A stretch of 37,686 nucleotides of DNA from Pseudomonas japonica. GTDB lineage: Bacteria > Pseudomonadota > Gammaproteobacteria > Pseudomonadales > Pseudomonadaceae. Below, one piece after another: positions 1-8,253 of this stretch (position 1 is its first letter; every line of letters starts with the position of its first letter). The notes under the pieces were generated by a model that saw only the letters and a list, made by a program, of their open reading frames with translations, was not told where the DNA came from and did not search any database. The stretch lies in assembly GCF_900188455.1 (NCBI RefSeq), contig NZ_FZOL01000039.1:1-37686 (forward strand), read 5' to 3'. The translations under genes and the position numbers were made by a program.

Positions 1-94
1 TGCAACGCTGAGCGATTCAACCGCCGGATGCGGAAAACCGCACGTCCGGTGGTGTGGGAGGGGTGACGGGCTGGTCCCGTCACCTCGACCCAAT
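1..94 (+). mobile_element. 3' end of a group II intron (domains V and VI), probably group IIC
   Basis: Positions 20-53 fold as a classic domain V. ACCGCCGGA (20-28) pairs with TCCGGTGGT (45-53), TGCGG (29-33) pairs with CCGCA (38-42) around an AAAA loop, and CG (43-44) is the two-base bulge. The triad position reads CGC rather than AGC, as in group IIC introns. Positions 61-88 form the domain VI hairpin (GTGACGGG with CCCGTCAC). The intron should end at AT (93-94). The sequence after it is the middle of a REPIN, in agreement with the intact REPIN at 33691-33770. The reverse transcriptase ORF and the rest of the intron lie left of the window. The fold is seen directly; the IIC class is inferred from the triad and from the hairpin target. 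Confidence 0.88.
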
Positions 95-151
95 CAAGGT
101 CCATGTGCGCCGCCGAACCTTGTGGGAGCGGGCGTTGCCCGCGATGAGGCC
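95..151. repeat. Right half of a REPIN interrupted by the group II intron
   Basis: The stretch contains the REP hairpin GCGGGCGTTGCCCGC flanked by TGTGGGA and GATGAGGCC. It matches, with few changes, the right half of the intact REPIN at 33691-33770. The left REP of the pair should lie beyond the intron, outside the window. Confidence 0.85.
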
Positions 152-152
152 C

Positions 153-2054
153 TCAATCCCGCCGCAGAAACTCGGTTTTTTCCGACCCGTCCGCATTCAG
201 CTGGAACACCCGCTCCGGTTGCCCCGCCTCATTGAAGAACACCTGCCCCAGTCCCGCGCTGTTCCATAGCCGTTCCCCGGACTCGGCACGGCTCGGCACC
301 CGCGGCACCACCTCCATCAAGCGCCGCCGGGTAAACCAGTTCAACGGCGAACGGGGCGAGTACAGCCAGCGGTTGAGCCGGTCGAAGACCTCCAGCAGCC
401 GCGCCGGAAACTGGTTCTTGATCCCGCTGCTGGTGACCTGCCACAGGTGCGGGCTGTTCTGTCGATGGCGGATCAGCACTTCGTAGACGAACGAGTAGTG
501 CACATCGCCGGAGAGGACAACGTAGTGCCCCGGTGTGCGGGAGTGGCGGAAGATGTTGAGGATCACCTGCGCCGCGCCGCGATGGGCCATCCAGTTTTCC
601 GCGTCCACCAGCAGTGGGTAGCCGCACCAGCTGAAGATCTTCTGCACCGTTTCTATCAGTTTCACGCCGAAGATCGGCGCCGGTGACACGATGATCGCCG
701 AGGGATGGTCCAGCAAGGCCTGCTGCAGCTCGCAGAGGGCTTCCCAGTCGAGCAGGCCCGAAGGCTTGGCCAGATTGCTTTCGCTGCGCCAGCGCCGGGT
801 GCGGGTGTCCAGCACCAGCAGGGCGGGGCGGGTCGGCAGGACGTAGTGCCACCGCTGGAAACGCAGCAGGTCATTGATCAGGGCGTCCTGCAGCGGGCTG
901 CTGAGGTGGCGGTCCTCGCCGGTACTGGAGAACAGCTCCCGGCATTTGCCCAGCAGCTCGGGAAACGCATCGGGATCGTTGCCCCAGGCCTGGCAGAGCA
1001 GGTAGGCGAGCAGGGCATTGCCGATGATTCGCCGCGAGAAGGGGTGGCCGTAGGCGGTTTCTTCCCATTGCGCCGAGAGGTTCCAGTCATCGGTGATGTC
1101 GTGATCATCGAAGATCATCAGCGTCGGCAGGTGCGCGAGGGCGCGGGCGGCGCCGCCGAGTCCGTCGATGAAAGTTGCCAGGCAGTCCTGTTCCAGGCGA
1201 TAGCGGGCCTGGTGCTCGGCGTTCAATGGCGGCATGTCCGCGGCGATCAGTGTCCACGGCAGCGGTGACCAGACCAGCAGGTACATCGCCAGGGTTTCGC
1301 CGAAGGTCACCAGATGGTTGTCGGCGCTGCTGCTGGTGAAGATCGGCTTGCGCACGCCGCCGAAGAAGCGTTCGCGCAGGGTTTCGTTGCTTTTCAGGGC
1401 CGGCAGCAGGTCACCGCGCTGGTAGTAGCTGGCCGGATGGCCGTACAGCTCGGCGCTGTCGCGGATCACCGCGCCGTCAAGGCATTCCTCGAACAGACCC
1501 AGGCGCTGGATCAGTTGATGGATGGCGCGCAGCATCGGGCCGGCCACGTCGTCGGCGTAGACCTGGTCGCCGCTCATCATCAGCAACGCCGGCCGCTCGC
1601 TGGCGGCGTGCGGACTGGCCAGCAGGCGGTCGGCGCAGAGCAGGCCGTCGGCGGCGGGGTGGTGCGGCTTGCGGCAGGAACCATGAAGCAACTGGTCGAG
1701 GCGCGAACGCACCACGAAATCCGCAGTCATCGCCCCGTCGTACAGCAGGTGCGGCGCCCAACTGGCGATACCGACTCCGTCCAGCAGCAGGTCGTAGCCG
1801 ATGCGTTCATCGCAGGGCAGCGGCGTGTCCAGCGGCACATCGATGAGGTGGACGAAGGCCTGGCGGCCCACCGGCAGGACCTGGCAGTACTGGCTGTCCA
1901 GGGTCAGGCTGAGTGTCTCGCGCTCGGGACAGTACAGCTGCAGTTCAGCGCGCAGCGGTCGCGTGGCGACCAGCCACAGAACGATGCGTCGGGCCTCCAG
2001 GCGGCGCAGCAGCGGCCCGGCGAGCACCAGTGGCAATGAAGAGGAGTCGGACAT
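153..2054 (-). CDS. PhoD-like metallophosphatase family protein
   Basis: The 633-residue protein carries the metal-binding motifs of the PhoD-like phosphatase family: SGDQVYADD near residue 160, DDHDITDDW near 315 and SGDVHYSF near 515. PhoD enzymes are calcium/iron-dependent phosphodiesterases and alkaline phosphatases, but this family branch is mostly uncharacterised. No signal peptide is apparent, so it may be cytoplasmic and differ in role from secreted PhoD. The ATG at 2054 has no clear Shine-Dalgarno sequence. It lies 84 bases after the transaldolase stop, and that gap contains an 8-bp inverted repeat (GCCAGTAG 2073-2080, CTACTGGC 2116-2123). The substrate is unknown. Confidence 0.85.
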   Translation of the reverse strand: MSDSSSLPLVLAGPLLRRLEARRIVLWLVATRPLRAELQLYCPERETLSLTLDSQYCQVLPVGRQAFVHLIDVPLDTPLPCDERIGYDLLLDGVGIASWAPHLLYDGAMTADFVVRSRLDQLLHGSCRKPHHPAADGLLCADRLLASPHAASERPALLMMSGDQVYADDVAGPMLRAIHQLIQRLGLFEECLDGAVIRDSAELYGHPASYYQRGDLLPALKSNETLRERFFGGVRKPIFTSSSADNHLVTFGETLAMYLLVWSPLPWTLIAADMPPLNAEHQARYRLEQDCLATFIDGLGGAARALAHLPTLMIFDDHDITDDWNLSAQWEETAYGHPFSRRIIGNALLAYLLCQAWGNDPDAFPELLGKCRELFSSTGEDRHLSSPLQDALINDLLRFQRWHYVLPTRPALLVLDTRTRRWRSESNLAKPSGLLDWEALCELQQALLDHPSAIIVSPAPIFGVKLIETVQKIFSWCGYPLLVDAENWMAHRGAAQVILNIFRHSRTPGHYVVLSGDVHYSFVYEVLIRHRQNSPHLWQVTSSGIKNQFPARLLEVFDRLNRWLYSPRSPLNWFTRRRLMEVVPRVPSRAESGERLWNSAGLGQVFFNEAGQPERVFQLNADGSEKTEFLRRD

Positions 2055-2138
2055 CAGGACGGGAAATCGTCTGCCAGTAGTTGCGAAGGAGGCGGGACTT
2101 TCCGCGCTGTCGCCGCTACTGGCAAATCGATATTTGTA

Positions 2139-3065
2139 TCAAGCCTTTGCAGAAAGCAGGGCTTCGAGTTTTTCCTGGTCGCGGGCGAACAGGCGAATGC
2201 CTTCGGCCAGTTTCTCGGTGGCCATGGCGTCTTCGTTGAAGGCCCAGCGGAAGCGGCTTTCATTCAGCTCCAGGCGCGGTTCGCCGGTGGCTCCCGGCTT
2301 CAGCCTGCGCTCCAGGTGACCCTGGTCGTCGCTCAGTTGCTGCAGCAGTTCGGGGCTGATGGTCAGGCGGTCGCAGCCGGCCAGTTGTTCGATCTGGCCG
2401 ATATTGCGGAAGCTGGCGCCCATGACCACGGTGTCGTAGCCGTTGGCCTTGTAGTAGTCGTAGATCCGCGTCACCGACTGCACGCCTGGGTCCTCGGCGC
2501 CTACGTATTCCTTGCCGGTGGACTTCTTGTACCAGTCGTAGATGCGACCGACGAACGGCGAAATCAGGAAGACCCCGGCGTCGGCGCAGGCTGCGGCCTG
2601 GGCGAAGGAGAACAGCAGGGTCAGGTTGGTCTGGATGCCTTCCTTCTCCAGGGTCTCGGCGGCGCGGATGCCTTCCCAGGTCGAAGCCAGCTTGATCAGC
2701 ACGCGATCACGGCCGACGCCGGCCTGGTCGTACAGTTCGATCAGCTTGCGCGCCTTGGCCAGCAGGGCCGGCTCGTCGAAGGACAGGCGCGCGTCCACTT
2801 CGGTGGAGATACGCCCGGGGATCGCTTTCAGGATGCCGCTGCCCACCGCCACGGCGAAGGCATCGCAGGCCAGGTCGACATCGCCCTTGCTGCCGCTGAT
2901 CGCCTGATCCAGCAGATCGGCGTAGCCGGGCATGGCGGCGGCCTTGAGCAGGAGCGAAGGGTTGGTGGTGGCATCGACCGGCTTGAGGCGGCTGATCGCG
3001 TCGATGTCGCCGGTATCGGCGACGACGGTGGTGAACTGCTTGAGTTGTTCCAGCTTGGAAGTCAT
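2139..3065 (-). CDS. tal: Transaldolase (pentose phosphate pathway)
   Basis: The 308-residue protein is a cytosolic class I transaldolase. It moves a dihydroxyacetone unit between sedoheptulose 7-phosphate and glyceraldehyde 3-phosphate through a Schiff base. The N-terminal DATTNPSLLLKA motif and the Schiff-base lysine in RVLIKLASTWEG (about K125) are present, as is the conserved YDYYKANGYDTVVMGASFRN region. Length matches the E. coli TalB type. I chose the ATG at 3065 because the protein then begins MTSKLEQLKQ, as in the family; an 11-codon upstream extension is also open. Its neighbours share the strand but not the pathway. Confidence 0.97.
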   Translation of the reverse strand: MTSKLEQLKQFTTVVADTGDIDAISRLKPVDATTNPSLLLKAAAMPGYADLLDQAISGSKGDVDLACDAFAVAVGSGILKAIPGRISTEVDARLSFDEPALLAKARKLIELYDQAGVGRDRVLIKLASTWEGIRAAETLEKEGIQTNLTLLFSFAQAAACADAGVFLISPFVGRIYDWYKKSTGKEYVGAEDPGVQSVTRIYDYYKANGYDTVVMGASFRNIGQIEQLAGCDRLTISPELLQQLSDDQGHLERRLKPGATGEPRLELNESRFRWAFNEDAMATEKLAEGIRLFARDQEKLEALLSAKA

Positions 3066-3182
3066 GAGCGTGCTCTGTCCTGTGCGGTGCAACGACATTA
3101 CCCGAGCCCCGCCGGTGGCTCAAGGCCAGCCCGGCGGGCTTTTTGCGGGTATGCCTTGGAGTACCCCAGGGCGCGCGGGTTC

Positions 3183-4193
3183 CTAGTGGCCTTTTAGCAA
3201 CTCTGCCGCTTGATCGAGCAATCCGAGCGGATCGTTGGTCTTGTGCACGTCCACCGAGAGCAACTGGCGGAACCGCCGCGCGCCCTTGAAGCCCTGGGCC
3301 AGGCCGAGGACGTGGCGGGTCACGTGATGCATGGCGCCGCCCGCGGCCAGGTGCGCGGCGATATACGGCTTGAGCCGTTCCAGCGCTTCGCTGCGGCTGA
3401 CCACCGGCGCGCTGCTGCCGAACAGCTGCTGGTCCACCTGCGCCAGCAGATACGGGTTGTGGTAGGCCTCGCGCCCCAGCATCACGCCGTCGAAGGTCTT
3501 CAGGTGCTCGTGGCACTCTTCCAGCGTCTTGATCCCGCCGTTGAGAATGATTTCCAGATCGGGGAAATCCTCCTTCAACTGCGCCGCGATGTCGTAGCGC
3601 AGTGGCGGAATCTCGCGGTTCTCCTTGGGCGACAGGCCTTCGAGAATGGCGATCCGGGCATGCACGGTGAAGCTGCGGCAGCCGGCATCGCGGACCTGGC
3701 CGACGAAATCGCACAGTTCGGCGTAGCTGTCGCGGCCGTTGATGCCGATGCGGTGCTTGACCGTGACCGGAATGTCCACCGCGTCGAGCATCGCCTTGAC
3801 GCTGTCGGCCACCAGTGCCGGATGGCCCATCAGGCAGGCGCCGATCATGTTGTTCTGCACCCGGTCGCTGGGGCAGCCGACGTTCAGGTTGACCTCGTTG
3901 TAGCCCGCCGCCTCGGCCAGCCTGGCGCAGGCCGCGAGGTCCGCCGGCACGCTGCCGCCCAGTTGCAGGGCCAGCGGGTATTCGGCGGCGTCATGGCCGA
4001 GGAAGCGTGCGGCATCGCCGTGCAGCAGCGCACCGGTGGTGACCATCTCGGTGTAGAGCAGGGCATGGCGGGAGAGCAGGCGCAGGAAGTAGCGGCAGCG
4101 GCGATCGGTCCAGTCCATCATGGGCGCAACGGAAAAGCGGCGGGACAGGGCGGCTGGCTGGGTGTCTGGGGTTGTCGCGGATTCTGGGAGCAT
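3183..4193 (-). CDS. dusA: tRNA-dihydrouridine(20/20a) synthase DusA
   Basis: This flavoenzyme reduces uridine 20/20a in the tRNA D-loop. The 336-residue product has the FMN-barrel start SVAPMMDWTDRRCRYF (residues 21-36), the catalytic cysteine in NLNVGCPSDRVQNN (C107) and the VKHRIGI substrate loop. The C-terminal helical domain includes the HHVTRHVLGL segment typical of DusA. The frame stays open upstream to 4472, but family proteins begin about 20 residues before APMMDWTD, which selects the ATG at 4193. No good ribosome binding site precedes it, so the exact start is uncertain. A 117-bp gap separates it from tal. Confidence 0.95.
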   Translation of the reverse strand: MLPESATTPDTQPAALSRRFSVAPMMDWTDRRCRYFLRLLSRHALLYTEMVTTGALLHGDAARFLGHDAAEYPLALQLGGSVPADLAACARLAEAAGYNEVNLNVGCPSDRVQNNMIGACLMGHPALVADSVKAMLDAVDIPVTVKHRIGINGRDSYAELCDFVGQVRDAGCRSFTVHARIAILEGLSPKENREIPPLRYDIAAQLKEDFPDLEIILNGGIKTLEECHEHLKTFDGVMLGREAYHNPYLLAQVDQQLFGSSAPVVSRSEALERLKPYIAAHLAAGGAMHHVTRHVLGLAQGFKGARRFRQLLSVDVHKTNDPLGLLDQAAELLKGH

Positions 4194-4357
4194 TTTTCGA
4201 CTACGTAGCGTGGAGCTCGTCAGAACGCTCCCGCGTGGCCAGTTGGCAGCCATGCGGGAGGGATCTGCAATCGAGGAAAAGGCTGCCAGTCTATCAGAAT
4301 CCGCGCCATCACTTCTTGAAACAGCCGGGAGCGCGGGCGCAGGTCCGGTCGCTTGCG

Positions 4358-4582
4358 CTATAGCCTGGCGCTCTCGGTCGCGTTGAACTTCAGCACAGCC
4401 GAGCTGGCGTCGGATTCGGTCTTCACTGCTTCCGTCGGGCATACCGGAAGACAGGCGCCGCAGTCGATACATTCAACCGGATCGATGACGGCCTGTTTGC
4501 TGCTCATCTTGATGCATGAAACCGGGCAGACGTCGAAGCATGTGCCGCACTGTATACAAGCGCTGGTCACGGCATAGGTCAT
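4358..4582 (-). CDS. Small ferredoxin with two 4Fe-4S motifs
   Basis: This 74-residue electron carrier has two full cluster motifs, CIQCGTCFDVCP (near residue 9) and CIDCGACLPVCP (near residue 39). Each also supplies the proline-flanked fourth cysteine typical of bacterial 2[4Fe-4S] ferredoxins. The ATG at 4582 follows an AGGGGAA ribosome binding site with a six-base spacer, so the longer open frame to 4642 is not used. The partner enzyme is not in the window. Upstream lies a lux-box-like promoter (4614-4660) shared in design with those of two unknown genes at 18650 and 22403, which suggests quorum-sensing control. This is neither the Isc 2Fe-2S ferredoxin nor the long 107-residue FdxA type. 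Confidence 0.92.
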   Translation of the reverse strand: MTYAVTSACIQCGTCFDVCPVSCIKMSSKQAVIDPVECIDCGACLPVCPTEAVKTESDASSAVLKFNATESARL

Positions 4583-4613
4583 GGCGGATTCCCCTGCGGA
4601 AAGTGACACGACC

Positions 4614-4660
4614 ATGCTAGTGCGCGACCCATCGGCCGACACCTGACAGAAATGCCAGTT
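4614..4660 (-). promoter_or_regulatory. Lux-box-like promoter of the ferredoxin gene
   Basis: The box ACCTGACAGAAATGCCAGTT (4641-4660) has the CT-N12-AG form of LuxR-family binding sites and resembles las/lux boxes of Pseudomonas. On the minus strand, TAGCAT begins 22 bases after the box, as a -10 element at 4619-4614. The same spacing is seen in the two other copies of this arrangement (18476 and 22273). A transcript starting near 4607 would have a leader of about 25 bases. No luxR or luxI gene is in the window. Binding is inferred. Confidence 0.6.
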
Positions 4661-4693
4661 CGTTAGACCCGTTGGCGATTGCCCCGCCCCGTA

Positions 4694-5581
4694 TCAGCGA
4701 TGTCCGGACAGAAAGGTCACCAGTTGCCGCCCATGGGAGCTCAACGTCTCCCATTCCCTGAAACAGATACGCAGTTCCAGCGCCGCCCAGCGCTCCTCCA
4801 GGGTCAGGCAACGCACCGGCAGTTCCTGCTCCAGACGCCGCGCGGTGGTCTCGGGCAGCATTGCGATACCGGCGCGCTGCGCCACCAGTTGCGCGATGGC
4901 TTCGAAGCCCGGGGCGCGCACGCGGATTTTCAGGGGCATCGACAGGTTCATCGCCTTTTCCTCGACGAAACGCTGCATGGCCCGCTCCGGCGGCAGGCAG
5001 ACGAAGGGGTAGGCGAGGGCATCATGCAAGTGCACCTGGCCACGCTCCGCCAGCGCATGGTCCGCCGGCACCAGCAGGGCCAGGCGCTCGCTGCGAAACG
5101 GCACGGAAATCACGCCTTCATTGACCAGGTTGCCGTCGTAGACGCCAATCTCGCATTCGCCGCCGCGGACCATGCGCAGGATATCGACGCTCTTGTGCTC
5201 CACCAGGTGCAGGTCGATTTCCGGGTAGTCGAACAGGAACGGCCCGAGCACGCTGGGCAGGATGGTGCTGTTGCTCACGGTGGAGGCGGCCAGGTGGAGG
5301 ATGATGCGCTTCTGCCCGGCGAGCTCTTCGAGCGTGTCTTCCAGCTTGCGTGCCTCGCCGAGCACGCTGCGCGCCGCTTCCAGGACCAGGCGCCCGGCCG
5401 GCGTCAGTTGCATGCCGTCGGCCTTGCGGGTGAACAGGGTCAGGCCGCTGCGCTCTTCGAACTGGCGCAGGCGCGTACTGGCTGCCGACACCGCCACCGG
5501 AAATCCCGCCGCGGCCTTGCTCAGGCTGCCGCTTTCGGCGATGGCGGCGATCAGGCGCAGGTCGGGCAGATCGAAGTGCAT
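4694..5581 (-). CDS. LysR-family transcriptional regulator
   Basis: The 295-residue protein has an N-terminal winged helix-turn-helix (residues 3-62: LPDLRLIAAIAESGSLSKAA, then ASTRLRQFEERSGLTLFTR) and a type 2 periplasmic-binding-like effector domain (about 90-290). It is divergent from the EamA transporter gene at 5683 with a 101-bp gap containing repeated TTCTG/CAGAA half-sites. It therefore probably controls that transporter and itself. The helix reads AGFPVAVSAAST where many LysR proteins have LxxSQPAxS, as in the branch that also regulates amino-acid-like transport. The ligand is unknown. Confidence 0.93.
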   Translation of the reverse strand: MHFDLPDLRLIAAIAESGSLSKAAAGFPVAVSAASTRLRQFEERSGLTLFTRKADGMQLTPAGRLVLEAARSVLGEARKLEDTLEELAGQKRIILHLAASTVSNSTILPSVLGPFLFDYPEIDLHLVEHKSVDILRMVRGGECEIGVYDGNLVNEGVISVPFRSERLALLVPADHALAERGQVHLHDALAYPFVCLPPERAMQRFVEEKAMNLSMPLKIRVRAPGFEAIAQLVAQRAGIAMLPETTARRLEQELPVRCLTLEERWAALELRICFREWETLSSHGRQLVTFLSGHR

Positions 5582-5593
5582 GGGTGTTCTCCA

Positions 5594-5670
5594 ATTCAGA
5601 ACGCCCTGTTCGGAAAAAAGCGATTCTGGCGCGATGGCGTTCTGTTCAGAATAAGCCTGTCACATTCTGG
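5594..5670. promoter_or_regulatory. Divergent lysR/eamA control region with repeated TTCTG/CAGAA half-sites
   Basis: Half-sites lie at 5595-5601 (TTCAGAA), 5623-5629 (ATTCTGG), 5640-5651 (TTCTG TT CAGAA, a small palindrome) and 5664-5670 (ATTCTGG). They fill most of the 101-bp gap. LysR regulators usually bind several sites in such divergent regions, so these are candidate operators. Confidence 0.5.
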
Positions 5671-5682
5671 TGCGGAGCTCCA

Positions 5683-6633
5683 ATGATCACCTTGCCTTCC
5701 CGGATTCAGCGTTACCTCGACAACGGCAGCCTGTTCGCCGTGCTCGCCGCTCTCGGTTTCAGCCTCAAGGCGATATTCGTCAAGCTGGCCTACGCCGCCG
5801 GCACGGTGGATGCCATTACCCTGCTGGCGCTGCGCATGGGCATTTCCCTGCCGCTGTTCGTCTGGCTGGTGTGGCTCAGTCGCCATCACGTCAACGCGCC
5901 GCTGACCTGGGGCAGCGCCGTTCGCGTGCTGCTGCTTGGTCTGTTCGGCTATTACCTGGCCAGTCTGTTCGACTTCTACGGCCTGCAGTACATCAGTGCG
6001 GGACTGGAGCGCCTGATCCTGTTCACCTATCCGACCCTGGTGCTGATCTTCCAGGCCGTGGCCCTGCGCGAACGGCCGACGCCGCGCGTGCTGGCGGCCA
6101 TGGGCCTGTGCTATCTGGGGCTGGGCATCGCTTTCGCCCATGACATAAGCATTGCCGGGGTGGGCAACCAGGTGATTCTCGGTTCGCTGTGGGTCTTCGC
6201 CAGCGCGGTGACCTACGCGCTTTACTACTCCGGCACCGGGATGATGCTGAGGACCATGAGCTCCATGCGCCTGGCCGGCCTGGCGGGTACCGCTTCGTCG
6301 CTGATGGTGCTGGGACATTACCTGCTGACCGCAGACTTCACCCTGCTCGGCCGGTTGCCGCCCGCGGTGTGGCTCAACGCGCTGCTCATGGCGGTGTTCT
6401 CCACCGTGCTGCCGATCTGGTGGGTAGCGCTGGCGATCCAGCGCCTGGGTGCGACGCAGACGGCGGCGGTGGGCAATCTTGGCCCGGTGCTGACGGTCTT
6501 CGCCTCCTGGGCCGTGCTCAGCGAGGAGATTTCCGCGTACCAGATCGCCGGGCTGGCGCTGGTGCTGTTCGGGGTTTCGCGGTTGAAGCCGGGCAAACCC
6601 AAGGTGGTGGTCGGCAGGGATGTGGCGGCTTGA
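5683..6633 (+). CDS. EamA-family (DMT superfamily) transporter
   Basis: The 316-residue inner-membrane protein has about ten hydrophobic helices in two EamA repeats. The first is about residues 15-145 (LFAVLAALGFSLKAIFVKLAY), the second about 155-300 (LGSLWVFASAVTYALYYSGTG to LALVLFGVSRL). Members export amino acids, metabolites or drugs; the substrate cannot be read here. The ATG at 5683 follows GGAG at good spacing, so the open frame upstream to 5584 is not coding. The adjacent divergent LysR gene is its probable regulator. Confidence 0.92.
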   Translation: MITLPSRIQRYLDNGSLFAVLAALGFSLKAIFVKLAYAAGTVDAITLLALRMGISLPLFVWLVWLSRHHVNAPLTWGSAVRVLLLGLFGYYLASLFDFYGLQYISAGLERLILFTYPTLVLIFQAVALRERPTPRVLAAMGLCYLGLGIAFAHDISIAGVGNQVILGSLWVFASAVTYALYYSGTGMMLRTMSSMRLAGLAGTASSLMVLGHYLLTADFTLLGRLPPAVWLNALLMAVFSTVLPIWWVALAIQRLGATQTAAVGNLGPVLTVFASWAVLSEEISAYQIAGLALVLFGVSRLKPGKPKVVVGRDVAA

Positions 6634-6640
6634 GTCGCGT

Positions 6641-6660
6641 GGCTGCCTTTGCCGGCAGCC
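6641..6660. terminator. Hairpin between convergent genes
   Basis: GGCTGCC (6641-6647) and GGCAGCC (6654-6660) form a 7-bp stem between the EamA stop (6633) and the diguanylate cyclase stop (6664). There is no U-tract on either strand, so it is at best a weak or Rho-assisted terminator. Confidence 0.4.
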
Positions 6661-6663
6661 TCC

Positions 6664-8253
6664 TCAAACCGGGGCTTTCACCTCGGGCACCGGGGCCACG
6701 CTGATCCGGTTCCGCCCGTGTTGCTTGGCCTGGTACAACTGCTCGTCGGCCACTTCGAAGACCCGCGCCGCATTCTCCGAATGCAGCGGCCAGGCCGCCA
6801 CGCCCATGGACACGGTCATGTGGCCGATGGTCTCGAACGGCGTCTGCTCCACCACCGCGCGCAGGCGTTCGGCGACCCGTGCCGCGACCTGCGGGCTGGC
6901 CCCGGGCAGGAGCATGAAGAATTCCTCGCCGCCGGAACGGCAGATCACATCGTTGTCCCGCGAGCAGCCGCGCATCAGTTCGGCCAAGGCCTGCAGCGCC
7001 TCGTCGCCCACGGCATGGCCGTAGCTGTCGTTGACCCGCTTGAAGTGATCGATATCGATGGCCACCACCGAGAATGGACGCTTTTCCGCTTGCCACAGGG
7101 TTACCGCCAGGTCCAGGCCGCGGCGGTTGCGCAGGCCGGTGAGCGGGTCGGTCTGGATGTCGTGGTTGAGCTTGCCCAGGCGCTCGTGCAGAAGGTTCAG
7201 GCCGATCAGCAGGGCCCGCTTGAGTTCCGAGGACTCGAAATACCAGGAGCGCACACTCTCGATCTGCAGCGCGGTGTCCGGTTCGCTGATCTTGTGCGCG
7301 CCGGCAGCCAGTTGCTTGAGCGGCTGGGCGATGATCCGCGAGAACCACCAGATCAGGATGAAGCTGGCCACGGCCAGCGGGATGGTCTTGAAGATCACGC
7401 TCAGCAGCAGTTCGTTGAGACCTTCGAGCGTCGATTCGGTCGAGCGCTGGGCGACGATGCCCCAGTGCGCCGAGGGGACGGTGGCGAAGCCGGCGAGCAT
7501 GTCCATGCCCTGGCTGTTGATGACCCGCTGCATGCCGTTGTCGAGGCCGGCGATATTGTCGATCAGGCTGTTGGCCCCGACGATGCTGCCGACCCGGTCG
7601 GCATCCGGGTGATAGAGCAGACGCCGATTGGCGTCGACCACGTAGAGGTAGGAGCCGTTGTTGTAGTAGTGCTCGCCGAGCAGCTCGTTGAGGATGCTCT
7701 TGTGCTTGAGGTAGATGCTCCCGCCGATCAGGCCGAGATAGTTGCCACTGCGATCGAACACCGGCTGGGAAATGAAGATGATCAGGTTGTTCGCCGACGA
7801 CACGTAGGGGCTGGAGATCATCGGCTTGCGCTCGCGCAGGGCGGCCACCGCACCTTCCGATTGCAGTGTCTTGCCGACGATCTGCAGGGTGTCCGGCGAG
7901 GTGGTCAGGACCTTGCCCCCGGCATCGGTGATGACGACGGAATTGAAGGTGTTGGTCTGACGGCGCAGGCGGGTGACCTCCTGGTGCAGGTAGTCGATGG
8001 CGTCGAAACGCTCGGCCAGCAGATTGGCCGCGTAGGCCAGTTGCTGCTGCGAAGCCTGCAGGTAGGTTTCGGTGCTGGAGGCCAGCTTCGAGGCATAGGC
8101 GTGGTTGGCTTCCAGCGCGTTGTCGATCAGCAACTGGTATTGCACGCGGTAGCTGGCATAGAAGCTGTTGAGCAGTGTGACCAGGGCGGTGATCAGAGTA
8201 AGCAGGAGGATCAGGCTGCGCAGATCCCAGCGGAAAAAAGTCTTGAACGGCAC
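6664..8253 (-). CDS. Membrane diguanylate cyclase with periplasmic Cache-type sensor domain
   Basis: The 529-residue protein should make c-di-GMP from GTP at the inner membrane. A first membrane helix (about residues 10-32) leads to a periplasmic dCache-like domain (about 35-280), and a second helix lies at about 285-307. The GGDEF domain starts with DPLTGLRNRRGLD near residue 368. The active site is intact as GGEEF near residue 440. An inhibitory I-site RDND sits five residues before it, so product feedback is expected. No EAL domain is present, so it is a dedicated cyclase. It is divergent from a GGDEF-EAL gene, and the two share the 8254-8679 control region. The signal sensed is unknown. 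Confidence 0.95.
   Translation of the reverse strand: MPFKTFFRWDLRSLILLLTLITALVTLLNSFYASYRVQYQLLIDNALEANHAYASKLASSTETYLQASQQQLAYAANLLAERFDAIDYLHQEVTRLRRQTNTFNSVVITDAGGKVLTTSPDTLQIVGKTLQSEGAVAALRERKPMISSPYVSSANNLIIFISQPVFDRSGNYLGLIGGSIYLKHKSILNELLGEHYYNNGSYLYVVDANRRLLYHPDADRVGSIVGANSLIDNIAGLDNGMQRVINSQGMDMLAGFATVPSAHWGIVAQRSTESTLEGLNELLLSVIFKTIPLAVASFILIWWFSRIIAQPLKQLAAGAHKISEPDTALQIESVRSWYFESSELKRALLIGLNLLHERLGKLNHDIQTDPLTGLRNRRGLDLAVTLWQAEKRPFSVVAIDIDHFKRVNDSYGHAVGDEALQALAELMRGCSRDNDVICRSGGEEFFMLLPGASPQVAARVAERLRAVVEQTPFETIGHMTVSMGVAAWPLHSENAARVFEVADEQLYQAKQHGRNRISVAPVPEVKAPV

Noticed and set aside
3128..3144. Terminator-like AGCCCGGCGGGCTTTTT
   Set aside because: Its T-run is on the plus strand while both neighbours, tal and dusA, are on the minus strand, and no plus-strand gene ends here. 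The stem is only about five base pairs.
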